A DNA stretch of 7,776 nucleotides from Natronohydrobacter sp. (GTDB lineage Bacteria > Pseudomonadota > Alphaproteobacteria > Rhodobacterales > Rhodobacteraceae): NCBI GenBank assembly GCA_007117255.1, contig SKGU01000376.1, positions 1 to 7,776 of the forward strand. Direction: 5' to 3'. The notes under the pieces are model-generated. The model was not told where the DNA came from, did no database searches, and worked only from the letters and a program-made list of their open reading frames with translations. The position numbers and the translations under genes are program-made. Shown in pieces: positions 1 through 5,969 of the stretch. The number at the start of each line of letters is the position of its first letter. Position 1 is the stretch's first letter.

Positions 1-291
1 GAAGGCATCGGCACCCGCGTCGTATCCTTCCCCTGCTGGGAATTGTTCGAGCAGCAACCCGAAGCGTATCGCCGCAAGGTGCTGCCTGCCGGGCCAGTAC
101 GGGTCGCAGTAGAGGCCGCGATCCGCTTTGGCTGGGACCGTTGGCTGTTCGGGGAGCGTGGGCGTCGCGAAAAATCGGGCTTCATCGGCATGCATGACTT
201 CGGCGCGTCGGCACCGGCGCCGGAACTTTACCGCGAATTTGGCATCACCGCCGAAGCAACCGCGGCAAAGGTCAAGGAATTGCTGGGCTGA
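1..291 (+). CDS. tkt: Transketolase, C-terminal fragment
   Basis: The reading frame is open from the first base and ends in TGA at 289-291, giving the last 96 residues of a protein that begins outside the window. The visible part resembles the transketolase C-terminal domain: VVSFPCWELFEQQ, then YRRKVLPAGPVRVAVEAA, then SGFIGMHDFGASAPAPELY and a terminal helix rich in Ala and Lys. Transketolase is a cytosolic thiamine-diphosphate enzyme that moves two-carbon ketol units between sugar phosphates in the pentose phosphate pathway and, in some organisms, the Calvin cycle. The thiamine-binding domain is not in the window, so the Calvin-type and housekeeping forms cannot be separated. The gene converges on the pot operon and is followed directly by a palindromic terminator. 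Confidence 0.9.
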   Translation, partial: EGIGTRVVSFPCWELFEQQPEAYRRKVLPAGPVRVAVEAAIRFGWDRWLFGERGRREKSGFIGMHDFGASAPAPELYREFGITAEATAAKVKELLG

Positions 292-294
292 TAG

Positions 295-371
295 GTAGGG
301 TGCGTGGTTTCCACGCACCTTCCGTTTGACCGTGAAAAAGGGTGCGTGGAAACCACGCACCCTACTTTTTT
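295..371. terminator. Nested palindromic repeat, probable bidirectional terminator
   Basis: Positions 295-319 and 341-365 form a perfect 25-bp inverted repeat around a 21-nt spacer. Each arm is also a hairpin by itself: 299-319 and 341-361 each have a 9-bp stem (GGTGCGTGG/CCACGCACC) with a 3-nt loop. On the plus strand the second hairpin is followed by six T (366-371), which suits termination of tkt. On the minus strand the same hairpin is followed by five T (the complement of 335-339), which suits termination of the pot operon. The convergent gene arrangement supports both roles. Similar GTGCGTG/CACGCAC palindromes are, from general knowledge, dispersed in Rhodobacterales genomes, so this may also be a REP-like element. 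Confidence 0.8.
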
Positions 372-389
372 GCCCGAATGTTGCGCAGC

Positions 390-1241
390 TTATTGCGGTG
401 ACAGCCCGCGCAACCGCTCTCCGCGCCGACGCAGCAGTTCCACCACCGTCAGAAGCGCGATCGACAGGATCACCAGAATGGTCGCAACCGCCAGAATGGT
501 TGGGCTGATATCCTCGCGGATGCCCGACCACATCTCGCGCGGGATGGTGCGTTGTTCCACACCCGCCACAAACAGCACCACCACGATTTCGTCAAACGAG
601 GTGATGAACGCAAACAGCGCCCCGGAAATAACCCCCGGCAAGATCAACGGCATGGTGATCTTGAAGAAGGTACGGGTCGGCGATGCGCCCAGATTTGCCG
701 CAGCGCGGATCAGCGACTGATCGAAACTCACTAATGTCGCTGTGACCGTGATCACCACGAAAGGCGTGCCAAGCGCCGCATGGGCAAGGATCACCCCCAG
801 ATATGTCTGTGCGATATTGATCGATGAGAAGAAAAAGAACATGCCCGCAGCCGAGATGATCAGCGGCACGATCATCGGCGAGATCAGGATGCCCATGATC
901 AGGCCCTTTGCAGGCATTTCCGAGCGCGACAAACCCAGTGCAGCCAATGTCCCCAAGGTGGTCGAGAGCACTGTCGCCCCGATCCCGATGAGGAAGCTGT
1001 TGCGGATCGAACGCATCCAGCTTTCAGACCCCAGGAAATCCCGGTACCAGCGCAAGCTGTAGCCTTCCGGGTTCAGCGTCAGCATTTCACGCGTGAAGGT
1101 GAAGAAGGGCTGCGCATTGAAGCTCAGCGGGATCATGATCAGGATCGGCGCAAGCAGGAAGAAGAAGATCGAGAAGCAGATCACGCGAAAGGCGTAATAC
1201 CAGACCTTGTCCTTGGTGGTGTAATAGGCGGGCATGGACAT
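390..1241 (-). CDS. potC: ABC transporter permease, PotC type
   Basis: A 283-residue inner-membrane permease of the spermidine/putrescine-type importer. It has about six hydrophobic segments (near residues 15-40, 81-105, 112-138, 145-170, 202-226 and 245-269). The cytoplasmic EAA loop that contacts the ATPase lies at about 178-205 (IRAAANLGASPTRTFFKI, then the conserved LPGV). Length and topology fit PotC/YdcV-like proteins. The chosen ATG (1239-1241) has a TAAGGAG ribosome binding site 8 nt upstream; a second ATG two codons in is less well spaced. It is the last gene of the operon, 12 bp after potB. Its Shine-Dalgarno sequence includes the potB stop codon, which suggests translational coupling. 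The substrate cannot be read from the sequence; polyamine is the family default. Confidence 0.9.
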   Translation of the reverse strand: MSMPAYYTTKDKVWYYAFRVICFSIFFFLLAPILIMIPLSFNAQPFFTFTREMLTLNPEGYSLRWYRDFLGSESWMRSIRNSFLIGIGATVLSTTLGTLAALGLSRSEMPAKGLIMGILISPMIVPLIISAAGMFFFFSSINIAQTYLGVILAHAALGTPFVVITVTATLVSFDQSLIRAAANLGASPTRTFFKITMPLILPGVISGALFAFITSFDEIVVVLFVAGVEQRTIPREMWSGIREDISPTILAVATILVILSIALLTVVELLRRRGERLRGLSPQ

Positions 1242-1249
1242 GATGGTTT

Positions 1250-1256
1250 CTCCTTA
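1250..1256 (-). promoter_or_regulatory. potC ribosome binding site fused to the potB stop codon
   Basis: On the minus strand the sequence reads TAAGGAG, 8 nt before the potC ATG. The TAA (1254-1256) is the potB stop codon, so a ribosome finishing potB sits on the potC initiation region. This implies coupled, roughly equal synthesis of the two permeases, as expected if they form a heterodimer. Confidence 0.75.
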
Positions 1257-2552
1257 CCCGAATTTCAGGCTGTCTGTGCCGACAAGCCGGTTATAGAGCC
1301 AGTAGAGGGCCAGCACACCGACCAGCAGCAGCGACCCAAGGGCCGCCGCCAGCCCCCAGTTCAGCGATTGCTGGATATGGCGCGCGATTTCATTCGAGAT
1401 CATGCGTCCGGACTGGCCACCGACAAGCGCGGGTGTGATGTAATAGCCAATCGAGATAATGAAGACGAGCACGCCCCCTGCCCCGATCCCCGGCAATGTC
1501 TGCGGGAAATAGACCCGGCGGAAAGCGGTCGAAGGTGTCGCACCCAGTGATTTGGCCGCACGCATGTAACTTGGCGGAATGGTTTTCATCACGGAATAGA
1601 GCGGCAGCACCATGAAAGGCAGCAGGATATGGGTCATGGCAATGATCGTGCCTGTCTGATTATACATCAGGTTCAATCGGTTCCCGTCGCTGATCAATCC
1701 GATATTGACCAACAGTTCGTTGATCACCCCCTGTTGTTGCAAGAGCACGATCCAAGCCGACGTTCGCACCAGAAGCGATGTCCAGAAGGGCAACAGCACT
1801 GCGATCATCAGCAAGTTCGCGTAGCGCATGGGCAGGGTAGACAGGAAATAGGCGATGGGAAAACCAAGCAGGAAGGTCATTCCCGTGATCGCAAGGCTGA
1901 GCACCAAGGTGCGAATGAAGAGCGACACATAAATCTGACGATTTTCGTCGCGCCGGACGATCTGTCCATCCTCGTTATACTCTCGGTCCAGCGCCGCAAC
2001 ATAGTATGACAGCGTCAACGGGCGGCCTTCGCGCTGGATGACGCGCCACAGCTCCAGTTGTCCCCAGAGCCGGTGTGCATCCATGAACGCATCTTTATAA
2101 GGGGCCTCGAAATCGGAGACGCTGCGTGCGGTTCGTGAAATAGCGCTACGGGCGGCACTTAGCTCGTAGTTGAGGCGAATGCCAAGCGGGCCAATCAACT
2201 GGTCGCGGCGCGCACGCTCCTGATCTTCGACCATATCCGCATGCAGCGCGGCATAGACGCTTTCGTCAGGCAGCGTCCTGCCATCCCAATCCTGCAAAGC
2301 GTCCAGCGTGCGCGGAAGTGCATTGACGATCTGCGGGTTATCCACCGAGCGCCACATCATCTGGGCAATCGGGAACGCAAAGAAAATCACGATGAATGCC
2401 AGCAGGGGCGCTACAAGCAAAAATGCCGTAAATTTGCGGCGGCGGTTCGCGCGCTCCAGGGCACGGCGCAACGGCGTGCCATCAGATGTGACCAGCCGGC
2501 CTCTGCTGTCGGTTTCGCTTCCGACCTGCTCTGTTGCATCCGCCATCGCCAT
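1254..2552 (-). CDS. potB: ABC transporter permease, PotB type with long periplasmic insert
   Basis: A 432-residue permease partner of PotC. A charged N-terminal tail (1-40) precedes the first membrane helix (about 41-62). A hydrophilic stretch of about 145 residues (67-210) separates it from the remaining five helices (about 212-238, 246-270, 300-322, 358-380, 403-422). The EAA loop is at about 329-356 (YMRAAKSLGATPSTAFRRVY, then LPGI). E. coli PotB is only about 280 residues, so the insert accounts for the extra length; it should face the periplasm. Long PotB homologues of this size are, from memory, common in alphaproteobacteria. The ATG at 2550-2552 has GGGAG 7 nt upstream; a second ATG two codons later is less well placed. 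It lies between the potD stem-loop and potC. Confidence 0.88.
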   Translation of the reverse strand: MAMADATEQVGSETDSRGRLVTSDGTPLRRALERANRRRKFTAFLLVAPLLAFIVIFFAFPIAQMMWRSVDNPQIVNALPRTLDALQDWDGRTLPDESVYAALHADMVEDQERARRDQLIGPLGIRLNYELSAARSAISRTARSVSDFEAPYKDAFMDAHRLWGQLELWRVIQREGRPLTLSYYVAALDREYNEDGQIVRRDENRQIYVSLFIRTLVLSLAITGMTFLLGFPIAYFLSTLPMRYANLLMIAVLLPFWTSLLVRTSAWIVLLQQQGVINELLVNIGLISDGNRLNLMYNQTGTIIAMTHILLPFMVLPLYSVMKTIPPSYMRAAKSLGATPSTAFRRVYFPQTLPGIGAGGVLVFIISIGYYITPALVGGQSGRMISNEIARHIQQSLNWGLAAALGSLLLVGVLALYWLYNRLVGTDSLKFG

Positions 2553-2600
2553 GCATGTGCTCCCTGCACTTGAAACGTCGTTCAGTCATATCCGATAGGA

Positions 2601-2632
2601 CGATCAGGGCGCGGAAATCCGCGCCCTGATCG
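2601..2632 (-). terminator. Stem-loop between potD and potB (attenuator or mRNA stabiliser)
   Basis: A perfect 14-bp inverted repeat (2601-2614 with 2619-2632) around a 4-nt loop begins 8 nt after the potD stop codon. No T-tract follows on the minus strand, so it is unlikely to be a full intrinsic terminator. In other binding-protein importers, hairpins in this place protect the upstream message from 3' exonucleases and lower downstream expression, so that binding protein exceeds permease. That role is inferred here. Confidence 0.7.
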
Positions 2633-2639
2633 GGTCTGC

Positions 2640-3743
2640 TTACTGCAGCATCCAGTTTGCAAAGCGCTCACGCAGCTCGTCGCCATAGTCGATCCAGAAG
2701 TCGTTATCCAGAACGATCGGCGCGAAGTAGTTGTCCGGGTTGGTCGGCATGTGCTGGTTCATGTCGATGCCCAGATCAGCGTGCTCACCCACCAGCGGCG
2801 CCGAGGATGCGCGCGCAGGACCGTAGCTGATGTACTTCGCCTGATCTGCAAGACGCTGAGTGTCGGTTGCGAAATACAGGTATTCCATCACGACATCGAC
2901 ATTCGGGCCATCTGCGGGCACGACCCAGCCGTCCCATTCAACAATCTGACCGTCCCAGATGATGTCAAAGGGCTGGCCTTCTTCTTCGATCGCCGCGAAC
3001 ATCCGCCCGTTATAGCCGGTGGTAAACACAACTTCGCCATCCGCCAGCAATTGCGGGGCCTGTGCGCCTTCGGTCCAGAAGATGATGCTGTCCTTGATCG
3101 TGTCGAGCTTCGCGAAAGCGCGGTCTACACCTTCCGGGGTGCTCAGGACATCATAGATATCGTCCGGGTCAACGCCATCTGCGTAAAGCGCCCATTCCAG
3201 ATTGGTGCCAGGACGGTCTTGCAATGCGCGACGACCGGGGAAGTTTTCGAGATCGAACAGATCAGCAATCGACGACGGCTGATTGTCATCCGCGAAGGCA
3301 TCCGGGCGATAGGTCAGAACGGTCGAATACACGATCTGCGGGATAAAGCACTCACCCAGGCTGCCCGGCAGGAAGTCTTCGCTTGCAGGGGTTCCGTCAG
3401 GTGCAGGTGCCAGCATCGCGTCATGGTCGATCGGCATGACGATACCTTCATCGCATGCAAGCTGCGCATCCGATGGCAGCATATCGACCAGATCCCACGT
3501 CACATTGCCGGCCTGAGCCTGTGCACGCAGACCTGCCAGAGCATTGGCCGAGCCGTCATCATTGATGATGGTGACATGCGGATTCGCTTCCATGAAGGGC
3601 TCATGATAGGCGCGCTGCTGGCTGGCTGTGTAAGCTCCGCCCCAAGAAACGATGGTCAGCGAGACCGGGTCCTGTGCTGCGGCACTGAGCGCTACAACAC
3701 TGACGGCCGAGCTTAGCGCGATCAGTTTTACTTTGGATGACAT
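2640..3743 (-). CDS. potD: Periplasmic substrate-binding protein, spermidine/putrescine type
   Basis: A 367-residue extracellular solute-binding protein. The N-terminus MSSKVKLIALSS plus a hydrophobic stretch to ALSAAA is a Sec signal peptide, with likely cleavage after residue 23 (AAA|QDP). The mature protein opens with LTIVSWGGAYTASQQ, typical of PotD-like binding proteins, and continues through FWTEGAQAPQLL, FTTGYNGRMF and a closing FWIDYGDELRERFANWML. Cysteines at about 97 and 132 could form a disulfide. The frame stays open upstream to an ATG at 3857, but that would overlap potA and bury the signal peptide. The ATG at 3741-3743 has AAGGAGG 6 nt upstream and was chosen. It should capture substrate and deliver it to PotBC. 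The ligand is probably a polyamine, but ligand residues could not be matched by eye. Confidence 0.9.
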   Translation of the reverse strand: MSSKVKLIALSSAVSVVALSAAAQDPVSLTIVSWGGAYTASQQRAYHEPFMEANPHVTIINDDGSANALAGLRAQAQAGNVTWDLVDMLPSDAQLACDEGIVMPIDHDAMLAPAPDGTPASEDFLPGSLGECFIPQIVYSTVLTYRPDAFADDNQPSSIADLFDLENFPGRRALQDRPGTNLEWALYADGVDPDDIYDVLSTPEGVDRAFAKLDTIKDSIIFWTEGAQAPQLLADGEVVFTTGYNGRMFAAIEEEGQPFDIIWDGQIVEWDGWVVPADGPNVDVVMEYLYFATDTQRLADQAKYISYGPARASSAPLVGEHADLGIDMNQHMPTNPDNYFAPIVLDNDFWIDYGDELRERFANWMLQ

Positions 3744-3840
3744 AGATAACCTCCTTGGTTTGGTTTCTGGCACAGCATGAAGCTGCGCCAATTCGTTCAG
3801 CTCTGTCCCTCGGACCTTTTGTCCGCAGGCTGTTGTCGGC
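3744..3840 (-). other. potA-potD intergenic spacer
   Basis: This 97-bp gap is the longest in the operon. It holds the potD ribosome binding site and two weak inverted repeats: CGGAC/GTCCG at 3811-3815 and 3821-3825, and AGCTG/CAGCT at 3781-3785 and 3798-3802. No convincing promoter or terminator is visible. The first hairpin lacks a useful T-tract on the minus strand. Confidence 0.4.
3750..3756 (-). promoter_or_regulatory. potD ribosome binding site
   Basis: AAGGAGG on the minus strand, 6 nt before the ATG at 3741-3743, is close to an ideal Shine-Dalgarno sequence and the strongest in the operon. It fixes the start at the signal-peptide methionine and fits the need for excess binding protein. 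Confidence 0.85.
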
Positions 3841-4947
3841 TCACGCCGGACAATCAAGCGCGCGGCAATCCTTCGGCAACCAGCCGATTTCGATCATGTC
3901 CCCCGGCTTGTGACGCACCTGATCCGGTGCGTTGCGGGTTTTCATTACGAAATTCTCGTTCCCGGCCACTTTGAGACGTGTCCGGAACACATCGCCCATA
4001 TAGATGAATTCAAGGACTTGAGCCTTGATCAGATGGGCTTCGGAATCAAGTCGATCCTTGTTGGCCTCGACCCGTTCGGGCCGAATGGAAACGCGGGTAC
4101 GTTCCCCCACCTTGGTAACATTGACAGGCTTGGCGTCAATCAGCTCGCCGCCGTCCAGCTCTACCACGCAATGCTCACCCTTGATTTCCTTGACCACGCC
4201 GTCAAGCGTATTGTTCTCACCGATGAACTGCGCAACGAAGCTGTTCTTCGGCTCCTCGTACAGCACATCTGGCGGGTCGAGTTGCTGGATGCGCCCGTCT
4301 TCGAACACAGCCACATTGTCCGACATCGTCAGCGCTTCAGTCTGGTCATGGGTCACATAAACAGTGGTGATCCCCAAGTCATGCGCAAGACGGGTGATTT
4401 CAAACTGCATATGCTCGCGCAACTGCTTGTCGAGAGCGCCAAGCGGCTCATCCATCAGCACCAGTTCCGGCTCGAACACCAGCGCGCGCGCAAGGGCAAT
4501 ACGCTGCTGCTGACCGCCCGAAAGCTGTGCGGGCCGCCTGTTCACGAAAGCGCCCATTTGTACCATGTCGAGCGCGCGCATGATCTTCTTCTCACGCTCG
4601 GATTTGCCAAGCCCGCGCACTTCCAGAGGAAAGCCCAGATTCTCGCCCACAGTCATATGCGGGAACAGCGCATAGTTCTGGAACACCATACCGATGCCAC
4701 GTTTATGCGGCGGCACCGAGTTGATCGGCTTCCCATCCAACAGGATTTCGCCACTGGTGGCAGTCTCGAAGCCGGCCAGCATCATAAGGCAGGTGGTTTT
4801 GCCTGACCCGGACGGGCCCAGCATTGTCAGAAACTCGCCTTTGGCTACGGACAGGTTCAAGTCCTTCACCACCAGAGTTTCGCCATCATAGCTTTTCTGA
4901 ACTCCATCAAATACGACGAAGCCGTCGCTCGCTTGACCTGCGACCAC
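3841..4947 (-). CDS. potA: ABC transporter ATP-binding protein, PotA type
   Basis: A 368-residue cytoplasmic ATPase that powers import through PotBC. All nucleotide-binding motifs are intact: Walker A GPSGSGKT (44-51), Q-loop Q90 in MVFQNYALFPHMT, signature LSGGQ (142-146), Walker B with LVLMDEP (162-168), D-loop ALD (171-173) and switch His200 in VTHDQTEA. From about residue 245 a C-terminal TOBE/OB-like regulatory domain follows, with SIRPERV at 287-293. Length and layout match PotA/MalK-type subunits. The start is GTG (4945-4947), with GGGGAG 6 nt upstream. It is the first gene of the operon, so expression of the whole importer probably starts just upstream. The polyamine substrate is inferred from family resemblance. 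Confidence 0.92.
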   Translation of the reverse strand: MVAGQASDGFVVFDGVQKSYDGETLVVKDLNLSVAKGEFLTMLGPSGSGKTTCLMMLAGFETATSGEILLDGKPINSVPPHKRGIGMVFQNYALFPHMTVGENLGFPLEVRGLGKSEREKKIMRALDMVQMGAFVNRRPAQLSGGQQQRIALARALVFEPELVLMDEPLGALDKQLREHMQFEITRLAHDLGITTVYVTHDQTEALTMSDNVAVFEDGRIQQLDPPDVLYEEPKNSFVAQFIGENNTLDGVVKEIKGEHCVVELDGGELIDAKPVNVTKVGERTRVSIRPERVEANKDRLDSEAHLIKAQVLEFIYMGDVFRTRLKVAGNENFVMKTRNAPDQVRHKPGDMIEIGWLPKDCRALDCPA

Positions 4948-4989
4948 GCTTATCTCCCCGTTTTTCGGCGGTAATCCGCTCTTGTCATA

Positions 4990-5018
4990 GACTAAGTAAA
5001 ACCAAGGGCCACCTGCAT
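4990..5018 (-). promoter_or_regulatory. Possible potA operon promoter
   Basis: On the minus strand TTGCAA and TTTACT are separated by 17 nt, each matching four of six bases of the sigma-70 hexamers, about 45 nt before the potA start. The -35-like element lies within a short CTGC/GCAG inverted repeat that could be an operator. This is a weak, pattern-only call. Confidence 0.3.
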
Positions 5019-5148
5019 TGCAAGCAGTAAGTCCAATTTATACCCGGCAGTCCACAATACGATGATATGTTCGGCAACAGATAGGCTTTGCGGCAAACTG
5101 TCCTTCAGAAGCGACATTTTCAGGACATACGCCTGCGCACAGCCCAAA

Positions 5149-5164
5149 CACGCTTGACAGCGTG
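5149..5164 (-). terminator. Possible weak terminator after tRNA-Leu
   Basis: On the minus strand CACGC-TGTCAA-GCGTG forms a 5-bp hairpin about 30 nt past the tRNA 3' end and is followed by TTT. The stem is short and the T-tract poor. The rest of 5019-5195 shows no credible gene; a 70-codon frame there (5038-5250) runs into the tRNA and is not believable. Confidence 0.3.
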
Positions 5165-5195
5165 ACGCCTATTTTCTGCCTGATCATTTTGAAAA

Positions 5196-5282
5196 TGGTG
5201 CGGTCGAGAAGACTCGAACTTCCACGGGAGTTACCCCACAGCGACCTCAACGCTGCGCGTCTACCAATTCCGCCACGACCGC
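5196..5282 (-). tRNA. tRNA-Leu (anticodon GAG)
   Basis: The minus strand folds as a complete class II tRNA of 87 nt including an encoded CCA (5196-5198). The acceptor stem is GCGGTCG (5276-5282) paired with CGACCGC (5200-5206). The anticodon stem CAGCG/CGCTG encloses the loop TTGAGGT, giving anticodon GAG (complement of 5246-5248), which reads CUC and CUU leucine codons. A long variable arm (around GGGGTAACTCCC) and a T-arm with TTCGAGT complete the fold and are diagnostic of leucine tRNA. It lies between the DUF2306-like gene and the pot operon, all on the same strand. Confidence 0.96.
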
Positions 5283-5341
5283 ACGCCGTGTGGGAGGGCT
5301 TCTAACGAGTCGGACTGGGGTTGAAAAGAGGAAAAATGCGC

Positions 5342-5374
5342 CAGCCTCACGCCAGCCTCACGCCAACCTCGCGC
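5342..5374. repeat. 11-bp tandem repeat, three copies, spanning the stop codon of the DUF2306-like gene
   Basis: CAGCCTCACGC occurs twice in a row (5342-5352, 5353-5363), followed by a diverged copy CAACCTCGCGC (5364-5374). Eleven is not a multiple of three, so copy number changes the reading frame. The stop codon (5347-5349) is inside the array. Confidence 0.85.
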
Positions 5375-5844
5375 GGCTGTGCCGACCACAAAACATATGC
5401 ACCGATCGCGAAGGCCGCTGCCGCCAGCGCGAAGCCCGGCCAGCCTGCATCCCCCATCAGGACTTGATGCATGCGCCGTCCCGGCAGCAGGGTGAACAGC
5501 CCTGCAATACCCATGGACCAGATATAGAGCTGCGCCATTATCCGCCCATGCGCAACCACGCGGCCCGCCCGGATGGCGCGCACCCCGCGCCAGAGCATCA
5601 GGCCCACAAGCCCTGACAGCGCATGAATGGGCGAGAACGGACCAATGATGCGCAGCTCGAAAATACCCAGTGCCGTGACAGCGGTGGCAAGCATAGCGGC
5701 CACCCAGACAGTGCCCATGATGCGGTGCACCCGGTCGCGCCTTTTGCGCAGAATCACCACTGGGCCAAGCAAGAAGGCAATACAGGCGGCGACAGTGTGG
5801 ATTTGAATAAGCGGGCTTGATCCAAGAATGGGGTCGAATGTCAT
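5347..5844 (-). CDS. DUF2306-like small membrane protein
   Basis: A 165-residue integral membrane protein of unknown function. About four to five hydrophobic segments are visible (roughly 12-32, 45-62, 72-88, 103-121, 135-153). Conserved-looking histidines sit at or near membrane edges: H16 (IQIHT), H40 (RVHRIMGTVWV), H74 (PIHALSG), H99 (AHGRIM) and H126. The H-R-x-x-G-x-x-W pattern and size resemble the DUF2306 family. AAAGGA lies 7 nt before the ATG at 5842-5844 but only 1 nt before the in-frame ATG at 5848-5850, so the downstream start was chosen. The gene is divergent from lytTR, with only about 125 bp between them, and tRNA-Leu lies 64 bp downstream. The histidine pattern could suggest metal or haem binding, but that is speculation. 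Confidence 0.75.
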   Translation of the reverse strand: MTFDPILGSSPLIQIHTVAACIAFLLGPVVILRKRRDRVHRIMGTVWVAAMLATAVTALGIFELRIIGPFSPIHALSGLVGLMLWRGVRAIRAGRVVAHGRIMAQLYIWSMGIAGLFTLLPGRRMHQVLMGDAGWPGFALAAAAFAIGAYVLWSAQPREVGVRLA

Positions 5845-5969
5845 TGGCATATCCTTTGTCCGTTCTGCTGCGCACGCTGACTTGGCGCGCGGTCAGGCGT
5901 TGTGCTAGGCATGAGCGCGAACATGGGCCAATCAGACAAGTGCAGCTTCGCAAGTGACGGGAGAAGATC
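5845..5969. promoter_or_regulatory. Divergent promoter region of DUF2306-like gene and lytTR gene
   Basis: About 125 bp separate the two start codons, so both promoters must lie here or overlap. Visible elements are an inverted repeat CTGAC/GTCAG (5877-5881 and 5892-5896) and a direct repeat CAAGTG (5937-5942 and 5951-5956, 14-bp period). The ribosome binding sites are AAAGGA (5852-5857, minus strand) and GGGAG (just before 5964, plus strand). No clear sigma-70 hexamer pair was found. Confidence 0.5.

Noticed and set aside
295..365. Repeat-spacer-repeat resembling a minimal CRISPR unit
   Set aside because: The two arms are inverted copies with one 21-nt spacer, there is no array and no cas gene nearby. 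The terminator/REP explanation fits better.
2751..3716. A 321-codon plus-strand frame opposite potD
   Set aside because: Antisense to a well-supported gene, and the translation shows no recognisable family. Such frames are common opposite high-G+C genes.
3744..3857. N-terminal extension of PotD to an ATG at 3857
   Set aside because: It would overlap potA and place 38 residues before a clear signal peptide. The downstream ATG has an ideal ribosome binding site.
3910..4806. A 298-codon plus-strand frame opposite potA
   Set aside because: The potA strand carries all ABC ATPase motifs. This frame is a complement shadow, with unusual His and Gln content.
5154..5159. TTGACA on the plus strand as a -35 element
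   Set aside because: No -10-like hexamer at a proper distance and no plus-strand gene follows. The bases form the loop of a small hairpin.
5038..5250. A 70-codon minus-strand frame upstream of potA
   Set aside because: It starts inside the tRNA-Leu gene, has no recognisable domain, and has no supporting ribosome binding site.
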